Assembly: GCA_014338405.1 (NCBI GenBank)
Contig: JTDE01002149.1
Location: forward strand, 45,498 to 109,497
Source: Paragonimus skrjabini miyazakii
Lineage: Eukaryota > Platyhelminthes > Trematoda > Plagiorchiida > Troglotrematidae
Length of the DNA stretch: 64,000 nt
Direction: 5' to 3'
Shown here in pieces: positions 12,201-21,800 of the stretch. Positions within the stretch are counted from its first letter, which is position 1; every line of letters begins with the position of its first letter. The notes beneath the pieces are model-generated. The model was not told the origin of the DNA, did no database searches, and saw nothing but the letters and a program-made list of their open reading frames with translations. A program made the translations under genes and the position numbers.

Positions 12201-15200
12201 TCTCAGGTGGGTAGTTTCATCATCATTTTCCGGCTGTTTTCACTATGGTATTCTTAGTTTTCATCTCTGGAAATTTAGACGTTTTAAACATGCGTTCCGA
12301 TAAGATAAACTGTGTCGACTTTTCGGTAAACACTTTCTCGGATTAAGTTGGCTCATTAGAAACAGGACAGCTAAAATCCACACGAACATCTGCGTTGAGT
12401 TTCAAAACATCTAGAATTACCATTAATGTTGATGATTTGACTGCAAATGCTCCAAAAACTCAGTTCAGCAGGAACATTTTTCAACCCACCGTGTGATGCG
12501 GACGAATAGAAGTGATAGTAGAGCTGTCCTTTCAAGGCTGCTTTATTTGGACGATATAAGGAAATGTTCCCAAGCCTTACTTTTTGTATGTGGGAATTGT
12601 TGTAACACAACAATATACGTTGGTTCGCCACTTCGAAATTTGTTTTATCATGGAAACCAATTAATTGTGTGAAACCCGCGTCGGATTAAAGGATTACGTT
12701 AGCGGGTAATCCAATTTAAGGGAACCAATGTAAGACAGAGTTGCTTTTCTGGTTATCTTTTCAATGGTGTATTATGCGACTTGAAATGAAACGATATCTG
12801 TTTGTAAAAGGTCGACCATATGACGTTGTGGCTCGAGCTGCCATTTGCTGCAAAAGTGATGGAGAATATTCTAAAAGAAAATTTTATCACAAGAACAAGG
12901 GTGCAAACGTTGGATACAATTAAATAACCGCGATGTTGGAAATGCAAGCGCTGCCATGTCGGATAACGCTTCTGACCAGCGATTTCAATAATAACGAGGT
13001 CCCTAATCCAGCATACAAGACCTGCCGAGTTTGCTGAACGAAACGGTCACGGTGTATATTTTGTGACCCTTTTTGCCCGCGTATATTAAGTGATCTTGGC
13101 AGATAAGCATTACCGTCGAAGCTTATGGTGTAAAGTTTAGAAGTTGACTGTAGGTTTCGATACAGGTCTGCTATTACTACTAGTAGTACAATTGAAACCG
13201 CTTACTATCTAGTCGCAACATTTAGATGAAATCTGCCCTAACCGGTTCTAAATCCAGGACTGCTACATGTTTATTTACAAGATGTAGTATACGTATACTG
13301 TCGATTACGGCACTGTCACAATGGTTGTAAACACGAAACACAGTGATCGATAAGGCGAGAATATAGTAATTCGCAGTGTTTATCCTTTGAATTGTTAGGC
13401 TGACGAGAAACTACTGACAAGCAAGACTTCTTCTAAGCACTGATGCGCGGATGTTTGTGAGCCAAATAAGCCACATGACTGTGTTCATGGAACCAGTTTT
13501 GACTTGATGTCGTTGGGTTCGATTTCTGCTTCACACGAGATAATTTTGACTCACGCCAAAGCTTCATACTTATGATGTTAAGCAGGAGTTACTAGTACCT
13601 ATCGGGCGTTACCAAAATCAACTTGTGATCAGGCTAGCGCAAGTGCTTTCCAGTGAGTACGTCTCCTATCTGGCTGGTAACTCAGTGTTGTCAGCTTCAT
13701 GTTCAGAAAGTGAAAATTGATGGCAGAATTCACTCAACTTTATTCTTTGGTGGACGTCGTCACAATTATTTCGAAAGAGCCTTGATGGCTGTGTTCGACG
13801 TCGACACACACACTTTCACTAAATCAAGACCTGTTAACCAGATGAAGAGTATCTACAGTACCGTATATGAGTTTATGGCTAAAGGGTCATATACAGAAAT
13901 GATTGTAAGTGAATCCAATAAACGTTGCGAGAAACAAAGCACAAACTCGTTATAAGCGAAACACCTCTGTCTATCCATGCTATAAACAGGTTTTAATCTT
14001 ATTTAATCTCATGAAAGCGATGTTTTTAACACTGCATATGGTCCGTTCATTCAAAGCTATTATATAACCACAGCTACATATTGCATTTAAATTCGTATCG
14101 ACCTTGCGAAGTGCTCGAATAACCGTCCTGATGTTTGTCATGTTGTCCAATACGTGTAAACCACGGTTTTCTGATACGGAAACTGTTGCCCTGATCTTAT
14201 TGGAACACCGATCAGAGATGACCTCAAGAGGCCCGTTACAACAGAATGATTCCCTAAACCGTAGCATCCGACGCAGAGGACAAATTGTCAGTGATTCAAG
14301 TATCCCATGTTTTCAGTCGTTACAGTGGGCACGGTGGCAATCTGGCAGAAAGAGATTGTAGCTACCAACTGGTGGCCGACAAACAATGTAACTGAATGTA
14401 AGTTGACGAGTTTAGTATCTACTAATCATAACTTGGTAAACATCTTCGGAATCTGATAAACATTCAGTTGTGAAATGGTCGTATCGACAGACATGGTTCG
14501 ATTAAACTCTGTCGGAGTTTTGGTCTGCATACTTCTGCGAGGTTTCCGTATGGTCTCATCAAATATGAACGACTATAACGACGGTGATTGGTGCGTTCCT
14601 CGTCATACATGTACGTTCATATGTTGTGTTGTATCCACGAAGTATAGTTCGAGCTGCCAGTGATCCCGATTGTAACAGACACCAAAAGCAGAATTATCAA
14701 GTGCGAGAAACTTATTGGAACATCCAACCACTGCACTGAAAAAGCGCGTTTTGGTTAATGTCCCACCGTATTTTGGACTCCCTGGTTTGTTCACTGTAGG
14801 CCGATACATTCGAGCTGTTCAGGTCACAAGTCCAATAAGTGGAGTGAACCAAGTTATTCATTCCATCTTGTTTGTCTGTTACACAAGGAATCTTATCGTT
14901 TGAAATTAAACGATGTATCGTTCATCTCAGTAAAAACGAGTGACCACATGAGGTAATTGGCTTGCATAGACAAACTTGACTGGTGACATGCTTATGATAT
15001 CGTAAGACTCCCGCATTCAAAATGACTAAAACATCAGGCAGAGGAAACTATCTACGAGCCACCCCCTTTTATTACTGGTATGTGCGGATTGCTATAATGT
15101 ACTAATTGCGTCAGTACATTTTTCAGAATGAAACTTTCCAGTCAGTTATCGATTGTTATCCATTTTCTTGTGTGCATTAGGTGCGGCGACCTCATACTAG

Positions 15201-15316
15201 CCGTGAATAACGTATCCATGTTGAATGTGTCTCACACAACCGCTGTTCGAGTACTCAAAAGATTGCACGGGGACGTCGCTCTTCGGGTTATTTCGTGGCC
15301 CGGAACAATCGTCTAA
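3222..15316 (+). CDS. LNX: Multi-PDZ scaffold protein, probably LNX-type (3' part of gene, spliced)
   Basis: Spliced gene, 3' end complete. Exons: 3222-3277 (tentative), 4490-4556, 5919-6066, 9287-9772, 11288-11449, 11761-12206, 15181-15316. Every junction is GT-AG and every phase agrees (1/1, 2/2, 0/0, 0/0, 0/0, 2/2). From 4492 the frame gives 480 residues: PDZ A about 1-85, a Ser/Thr-rich linker to about 233, PDZ B about 242-325, PDZ C about 345-475, with the stop just after SWPGTIV. LNX proteins are E3 ligases with a RING and four PDZ domains, the last at the extreme C-terminus, and they bind Numb. The domain order, the PDZ sequences and the ending inside PDZ C fit LNX PDZ2-4. The RING and PDZ1 are not seen, so an InaD/MPDZ-like scaffold stays possible. 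Introns carry a LINE and a large inverted repeat. The gene converges on Beclin-1. Confidence 0.7.
3278..5918. other. Two introns of the PDZ gene (3278-4489, 4557-5918)
   Basis: No repeat or RNA gene recognised. A 56-codon open frame from the ATG at 5478 (starting MDVQQLGLNI) and a pseudo-exon at 4732-4781 with good splice sites occur here. Neither fits the PDZ reading frame. Confidence 0.4.
4490..4556 (+). CDS. LNX: Exon: first half of PDZ A
   Basis: A 67-base exon between acceptor ATAATTCAG and donor GTGAGT. It reads VFYVKLCKRQSKVLGIKLVG, the beta-1/beta-2 part of a PDZ fold with LGIKL in the carboxylate-binding loop position (GLGF in textbook PDZ). It is too short for most ORF callers. It joins the 5919 exon through a split Lys codon and continues straight into HLPGLYVLDLVPG with no missing structure. 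Confidence 0.78.
5919..6066 (+). CDS. LNX: Exon: second half of PDZ A
   Basis: After acceptor GTTCTCTAG. It reads GLYVLDLVPGCEAQLDGRL, then KDDQILEINGIDL and GTQEQAAHIIN, and ends before GTGAGC. These are beta-3, the alpha-A turn, the GD.IL.VNG strand and helix alpha-B. The first position of helix B is Gln where class I PDZ domains have His, so ligand preference is probably not the S/T-X-phi class. Confidence 0.9.
6067..7195. other. Intron sequence before the LINE copy
   Basis: Left part of the intron between exons 5919-6066 and 9287-9772. No coding or repeat signal that I can support. Confidence 0.4.
7196..8395 (+). mobile_element. 5'-truncated LINE, RT domain (family I)
   Basis: Broken reverse-transcriptase fragment in the PDZ-gene intron, sense to the gene. 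It begins in the RT block before TSDNHRGTSPMSIESKVL (matching CDNHRGIG...SIASKSL of the copy at 24 kb). It runs through SFRSSRGCTDHI, NILEGALEQYSELGVEFLPG, a damaged YADD region (a stop falls where the motif should be) and the RLGHVL-type C-terminal block. It loses similarity near 8395 with no ATG-repeat tail. Many stops and frame shifts; not functional. Confidence 0.88.
8396..9286. other. Intron remainder after the LINE copy
   Basis: Nothing recognised. Overlapping 60-118 codon open frames at 8338-8885 + have no familiar motif and lie between two well-supported exons, so I treat them as chance. Confidence 0.35.
9287..9772 (+). CDS. LNX: Exon: end of PDZ A and Ser/Thr-rich linker
   Basis: A 162-codon exon from acceptor CTTCATTAG to donor GTAAGT, phase 0 at both ends. 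The first codons, TAADSVTFMVSRR, supply the last PDZ A strand. The rest is low-complexity, polar and acidic (VEDEDREV near the end, many Ser/Thr), with no domain I recognise, and looks like a disordered interdomain linker. Confidence 0.85.
10264..10462 (+). repeat. Left arm of a 199-bp nearly perfect inverted repeat
   Basis: 199 bases that reappear in reverse complement at 10707-10905 with one visible mismatch (C at 10445-10446 against T) and no indel. Similarity stops abruptly at both ends. It contains ATTGAGGACG at the outer edge and GAAAGTCCGCAA at the inner edge. It lies in the PDZ-gene intron between exons 9287-9772 and 11288-11449. Confidence 0.95.
10463..10706. other. 244-base spacer of the inverted repeat
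   Basis: Unique sequence between the two arms; no ORF of note. If transcribed with the pre-mRNA it would be the loop of a 199-bp hairpin. Confidence 0.7.
10707..10905 (-). repeat. Right arm of the 199-bp inverted repeat
   Basis: Reverse complement of 10264-10462, same length, about 99.5% identical by eye. No target-site duplication was seen outside the arms, and the arms carry no transposase-like frame. Confidence 0.95.
11288..11449 (+). CDS. LNX: Exon: first half of PDZ B
   Basis: 54 codons, phase 0 to phase 0, acceptor GATTTCAG and donor GTGAGG. It reads RERTVVVNKSLDEPLGISVA, then GG, QRGDTPIYVTNIS and LAKTKS. LGISVAGG is the binding loop; the D-[TS]-P-I-[YF] strand is typical of LNX and InaD-like PDZ domains. 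Confidence 0.92.
11450..11760. other. Short intron of the PDZ gene
   Basis: 311 bases, GTGAGG...CTGTAG, splitting PDZ B. Nothing else in it. Confidence 0.8.
11761..12206 (+). CDS. LNX: Exon: end of PDZ B and start of PDZ C
   Basis: 446 bases from acceptor CGCTGTAG to donor GTGGGT. It starts VKRGDIILEVNGIGLVGLTH, completing PDZ B with His at the first position of helix B (class I type). PDZ C begins near RVIHLNRKI, has LGFSILGG, then an unusual loop of roughly 25 residues, then PCPIVLKSIVPGLLAHKDGR. The loop between beta-2 and beta-3 is longer than the PDZ norm. Confidence 0.92.
12207..15180. other. Last intron of the PDZ gene
   Basis: About 3 kb. Scattered short open frames on both strands; no repeat family from the rest of the window and no RNA gene were recognised. 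Confidence 0.45.
15181..15316 (+). CDS. LNX: Terminal exon: end of PDZ C and stop
   Basis: It begins after acceptor GTGCATTAG; one base completes a split Arg codon. It reads CGDLILAVNNVSMLNVSHTT and finishes ISWPGTIV with TAA at 15314-15316. SH at the start of helix B makes this a class I type pocket. The protein ends right after the last PDZ strand, as in LNX. Confidence 0.9.
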
Positions 15317-15718
15317 CGCGTTTTATTGTCAATCAGATACAACCGACTCGAACGGTGTTCTCTTTTCACCAGGAAGTCTTTTATTATCCTCTTCACTATT
15401 GTACTTCCCCTATGATTTTGAGACGAAAATCTCAGTACAACGTAAGCCCTCCTCCAAGAGATGACTTATTCACATTCTGATCCACTGCTTTTAATCGACA
15501 AACTCTCCCGTCATGGCCTTTTTGTCTTCCACACAGATATTCACATTACATCGTGCTTCATCCAAATTTCACGGCACTGATTTGTTTCCTGATACACACA
15601 AATGTACTTTTCGTGCAAAACGCCTTCTCATGGAATGTGTTTTATAAATTACTAGAGGTCATGATAAAAAAGTCAAAGTTAGTAGTAACACAGTTGCAGT
15701 GATCTCTGGCAAAATGCA
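15317..15718. other. Convergent 3' region between the PDZ gene and Beclin-1
   Basis: 402 bases separate the two stop codons, so both 3' UTRs must fit here or overlap. No AATAAA for the + gene is seen before 15983-15988, which lies inside Beclin-1 intron 7. On the - strand AATAAA is read at 15385-15380 and 15327-15322. Confidence 0.6.
15380..15385 (-). promoter_or_regulatory. Candidate polyadenylation signal of Beclin-1
   Basis: TTTATT on the + strand, AATAAA on the - strand, 334 bases past the Beclin-1 stop. A second AATAAA lies at 15327-15322. Either would place the Beclin-1 3' end within or near the last exon of the opposite gene. Confidence 0.4.
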
Positions 15719-15878
15719 CTAGCTCAGTTGGCCTGTGGATATTGTTGAGGGATTTTCAGGTCGGACGTTAAGTTTCGCGCGTCCATCAATGGCCGCCAGC
15801 CTAGCGATAATCCACTTCATGTTAAGCAGCATCATTTTCAACGCCTTGGTCCAGTTCTCCTCGGAATTTCCACTCCAC
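15719..15878 (-). CDS. BECN1: Beclin-1 exon 8, C-terminus and stop
   Basis: Acceptor TGCCGCAG; the first base completes a split Lys. It reads NSEENWTKALKMMLLNMKW, the conserved NSEEQWTKALKFML.NLKW block, followed by an extra tail of roughly 20 residues beyond where vertebrate Beclin-1 ends. TAG at 15721-15719. Confidence 0.95.
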
Positions 15879-18800
15879 CTGCGGCAGAATGATCAAAGTT
15901 TGTTTGTGACTAAATTTGTCATCCAATCGGTGAAACAAAATCGTTTAAGCATTTAGCAATGTTGAGCAGACATAGCAGCAACAATAAAAAGCTGTGTCGA
16001 ACTTGATGCTGTACAATCTCCTTATATGAACATCTTTTAACGGCACGAGCTAAACAGCAAAATTCTTGACACTTACTTTATGGAATACGTTCTTCCTTCC
16101 CGAGGATCGTGTATTTTGCCACCGTCTTTGATCCAATAAGGCAATTTTGTTTGGGTCAGTTCTTCAACAACTAACTGGACTTGATTTAGGCATTTTAAGA
16201 ATATGCACATTGCATTGTCAAATCTGGAGAAGAAGTGGAAAGAATAATGGTGGCACGCTGAGTTAATTTAAGAAGCGCTGAAAATCAGCTCTTCGGCATT
16301 TGAAGGACATTATCTGATCATGCTTAGCGATATGTTTAATTGTCAGGATAGTCACAAATCACACACCTAATGCTCTTTCAATCGCTCTGCCTAGAACAAG
16401 TGTTGCACACTGTCTTAAACTCCAGCTCTAAGAATTACTCATATACGAGAATTTAAAGACGTGTTCAGTGCTCCATTTGAGTTAACCAAGTGAGTTCCAG
16501 TGGGTTTGATTAAGGGACAAGCGCCACAAACGTGGTCTATGAATGAGGCTGCAGAACGTGAACTGATGGGAATCAAAAGTGGATGTCTCACGCAATTTAT
16601 TTCAGTCTCTTCGTAGACTTGTTAAATGTCGAATATTCATTATTTTTGTATATATATAAGCCGCTTCATATCACGTGAAATACAACGATCGATCAGTACG
16701 TACTAGATGTATTTATCGGGAGTTAGTGGGCACAACATAGCATATATGAAAGGCTTTCAGACAGTAGGATTAGCAAGGAATACCGAAGTCGCACCACAAA
16801 CTCGTAAAGAATGACAGGACTTTTACTGCTAATTGTCAGCATGAACAGATATGACACCTTGGGATCCAATAAGTGCTCTGTATAAACTCACTTGCTGACT
16901 CCGAATAACTGCATACCACTGGTGGCGTAGTATAATGGATACTCCTTGTGGTTTGATAGGTCAATTACTTTGGACTGACTTCCAAGTGGTACAACACGAT
17001 AGCTGAAAAGTGTAGTGGCAAATGAGCGTACACCTTTATGAACAAACGTGTCCAGTAAAACTGCCCCAAGCAACATATGACAGTTAAGCTTAATGCTCTG
17101 GAATCGTGAAACGTTAAACACAAGGCTCAGCGCATGCACATAACCAAAAGACTAAATACGGTGACCAGCTAATTCGCTACTTTCCTAGGGTGTTGTATAA
17201 TGGCAGCGAATTGTTGCATAAAACGTTTATTCGTCATTTACTTAATTCAACGTTTATAGAGTGATTACTATACTATGTAAAGTATGCCGTAGCACAGCCG
17301 GTAGAGCGCTTGCCGCGTTCGCGCATGCTGTGTATCTGCCGATGACTTGAATCCAGCCAAAGCCCAGAATTCTCGCAAGTGAATCATTTGAACAATGAAA
17401 TCTTCCAAACTACTTACAAGTAATGTGCTAATTACTTGGCCGCCTGACACGGCTAGTAACGTTCTTAGATTTTTCGAGCGGTCAGTGGACTTTGCTTGTA
17501 TTGTGTGCTGGTGCTGTTAGATAAATGCCTTTGGTGAGTAAGTCAGCAGCATGCCAATCTTCCGGACCTCCTTAGTGGCATATGAACCATCAGATCACCT
17601 AGTTCTATTGACACGATTGTTAGCCACCACATGTAAATCCAATATCCCTCATCTGGAACACTGCATCCCAAGACTAAAGCACATCCCTTGTTAAACAAAG
17701 TGAACTCACAATTCTCATCAATACGTTATTGCCGTAATGTGAAGGACGATTACCGTGAAATAATGGCTGTTAATGAGACCGGGCTCTACATTTCGAGCAT
17801 TTGACTGAGGTTTTGATAACTAAACCCTACAGTTATTGACAAGGGTGAACAAACGTTACATTAAGAGACGATGACGAACCTGAGCCCATCGCGCTTTTCA
17901 TATAGGTTTCTATCGTCAATGGGCCTATTCATCATCGGAACTAAAAAAAACGCAATGAAATCCTATTAATTCGCCGCTGCATGCAGCGGCGGTCCCTTCC
18001 AGTGTCGAGTTGACCGAAAGTATTATCGCGCATGAGGGTGAGTTCTCAAAACGATTCCGTTTCATTCATTTTCGCATAAATCAATCTGCCTGCAACAAAA
18101 CATGCCTTACTAAGTTCGCACTATCGCGAAACACCTACTGGATACAAAAATCTGCTACCGCTAAGCGAAAAAACGAAAACATCCGGACAAGCATGGAAAC
18201 CGACGGACAGGAAGTCATATTAGTTTGGCGATCGGTGGTTACTGCACATAACTGCCTAGTGGATCACGAGTAAGGTCACATAAATACGCAGAGAACCACT
18301 AGTATATACAAAAAACACCTAGCACCCTGTTTAACAATAGATTCAATGCACTTACTCTTGGAAAGTGTAGTTAATCTTCCTTACAATGCACTGAAGCAGC
18401 ATGGCACACTGCCCCCACGCGGCATTGATCTCTTCCCAACTGACCTGATTTGTGTGGAAAATACATATATATATATATATATGGGTACAACAGGTAGACT
18501 AACTGAATACCGTGTAAACAGGTCAAGACGAAAACTCTATCATAGTGCTGTGTACTGATTTATTAACAGTATTTTCAGTTCAGCATCGCTCACATTCTAT
18601 CGTAGCCTTTGGATTTAGACTGATTTTTTAGTTAGCCCCTTCTGAAGAGAAGCGCTACGATCTTTTCGAAAGAGGCTGACTGGAAAGTCTATTCGAACGA
18701 GAAAGCTGGAATTAAATGTCTGACATTCAACTTGAAACCAACCAAATCCCGACTACTCGTCAATAATCTAGAACATTGCCCAGCGGGTTTCAGAGATTTT

Positions 18801-21800
18801 CACCTGATTCGGAAGCCCTAATCATGACACTATCGACTAAAGTTAACCGGTAGTAACCGTGGCTCCTATTGAGGTGATCGGGTGAACTGATCATTATGCA
18901 CAGGCGAAAGTGGTTAAGCGTTCAAGTGTGATAATTAGGTAGAGCCTAATGTGAGATCAACAGGATAGTGGTCAGCATCACTGTCTTATGCAAGCCTGGC
19001 TGGAGTTCCAACCCCCCTCATGAGAAGGATATGCATCACTGTCAGTGCTTCCTTCCAAGAGAGGCCGGCCGGCAAAAGATGTTGAACCTCAAATTGACCA
19101 AATTACCGACTACACTAGTGGAACGCATTTTAGCGGACAGTTTATATCAAGATTGATATTGGTTAACTCACAGGCCGGTTGGATAGGCGCCCCAGATGCA
19201 GACCATTAATGACGCAAAAGTGTCCGTCATACCAAATCGGGAAAGCCGTATTGAGTACATTTGTTCGCAGTAGACGTTGAAGGTGCTGTTCGGCATGTTT
19301 TACACGGGCTTGTAAAGAGAAAAGTTCCTCTTCCGCCTCAAGCAGAGATTGTTTTTGTTCATTATACTGAGTTTGAGCTCTGAAATTTAATGCCAGAAAA
19401 CGAACTACTGACGGTGTGATAATTTGGCTCAATATATTACCGATATAGCGGCTAAAAAAGGTAAGAGAAAAGGCTTCAGGGAGAACTTGTGAGCATTATG
19501 TATTTACTCAGAAAGTTAACATTTGCATGCTCACTTTCGGAATCCGAATAACTTATGGAAACTAGCAAATCAGTCGGGTAAAACCGATGGTGGTATTTGC
19601 GGCTGACTACTCCAGGAGTCTGTCTCAAGTTCTACTAGTGTCACTGTAAATCTGCTTACCATTCTGCAAATAAACTGCGCGACACGTAGGGTGAAAACGT
19701 GCTTACTTGTGAGAAGACGAAGGTGACCTTCACGGAGCCTCAGTGACAAGTAGGAAACCGATTATTCGGGTGGGGATAATCCACAGACATCCATATAGAG
19801 GTAATCTAGATCGAAACTACTGTCACGAAAGTGACTATGGCAAGCCAACAGGATATGTATTGTCAAGCAGAGTAACCTTTCCATAACAGATGGTTAAAGC
19901 CCAAAATTGGGGTCTCTCCCCAATAATTATGAAGGTCTCGGAAATCAGCCCAAGCAATCCAAACAGAACAAACCGTAATGAAAAGTCGGTTCCAGAATAA
20001 TCATGTAACTATGATCAAACATAAATCAGGGTTGATTCCTCATAAACCCAGTGAATGACACGGACACCAACCTGTCAAGTTCTTCCGTCCGTCGCTCCAG
20101 TTCAGCTGTATCGGCAGCCAGCTGCTGATCCAACTTTATACCTTCAGCTAACACATCGGCTAATTTAGTTTGCAACTGTGCGACAGTTTCTTGAAACTCA
20201 CAGAGACGTGTGCGACGCTTTTTGGTACATTTCTCGTCGCTCGGCTTTGGAAGTTGTTGGCTGGTAAGACTGGCGTATTGGTCCTCGGAACCCATAGATT
20301 CAGTGAGCGCAGTACCTGAAATCGCAAGTTTGCTTGCAACCGCTTCATCCTCCATCACCATGTAATCAACATCCTCATCCGTATCACCATCGTCGGACCA
20401 AGAGTCGTTCAACGGGAGTGTCATTACAGTTCCTGGTTGATCCGTTAAACTCAAACAGCTTAGCCAATTGGCTGAATAAGTTAAGGATTCTTCCCCTGCA
20501 TTGGTCAGCTGAGGCAAATTACAGTCCTCCGAAATATCATTCGGTTGACCCACGGGTAACTGTGTAACACTGGGCCTTGAATCGACTGAAGCAACTTCGC
20601 GGTCTTTGAGTTTGGCTTCTGCTCGAGCCGCTTTCGCATCTAGATATGACATATACGAGCTGAGAGAAAAGAAGACGGATTGTATGCGTTATCGACTAGA
20701 ATGGACAGTTGCGTTTCAAATTACGGATGATCGTCGTACTCATACAGCCTATCTCACGATTACAAGGGCACCTCGATCCGGCTATCTTTATCTGAAATGT
20801 CCAAACAGAGAAACCGATCGTGATGCTTGTTTGGGCACGAGTATCGACATAAATTGAAATTTATTTACAAGATAACTTGGTTAAGTTTAGGAGATATTTT
20901 GGGTAGGCTGACTCCAATCTTCATTGCAAAGTGAAGAATGGCAACCGTCACTGAGAACGAGGTTGCAATTTACTATCAAATAGTGAGTTGTAAAAAAAAA
21001 TGAGTATCCTGCACCCATGAGGCCACTCACAAGATGGTGCAGATGTTAAGACTGAAAAGGACACATAGTAAGGCAAAGTTTAGTTGAACTTTTAGGCACT
21101 CTAACTTACAGTGTTCCACACTTGCTGAGTTGCATCAGTCAGCTGGTTCATAGGCCTGTAGATGCGATTATTCCATTAGACGTCTAGTCAACAAAAAAGG
21201 CCATCAGTCGGATGAAAATCCGGATCCCAAGATGTTCGGGGTCCTGTGTCACTGTGGTGATTCACCACCCACTGCCTTATTTTTGAGCAATACACGCACT
21301 ACATGCTGATGGCGATACTGATGCAAGTCACGTTGACAAGAACTTTCATCATCTGGATCGCTCAGACGATTACTTTTTCTTCCAGAAAGTACCACACTGA
21401 TCACTTTATGTGGTGTGAAAGCTCGTTATCGGCGGGTATACGTTTGAGTACTGGATAGATGGACGGAAAGACTCACATTACCTTCTAAACTGTAATCCTA
21501 GTGAAGGTCAGCGTCAAATTCCATCCCGTACTGCGTAGGTTACTACTTCTCACAGCTATTCTGCCCGACGTTTTTAGTTCTAGACATTTTCTTCATGCAG
21601 CAATCTTCCAGAATTGCGAAAAATTTAGTTGTGCAACACGGTTTTGAATCATCTGCTTTTCTGCTACAAGACGCGCACATAACATTGAAATTTCAACTCC
21701 CACAACCGTTAGTAATCTCCCTGCCGCTTGGCGGTGATGGCAGCATTAGCCTGAACTGAAGATTCGAAGAAAATAATGCCCCAATTACTTACACTCGTGG

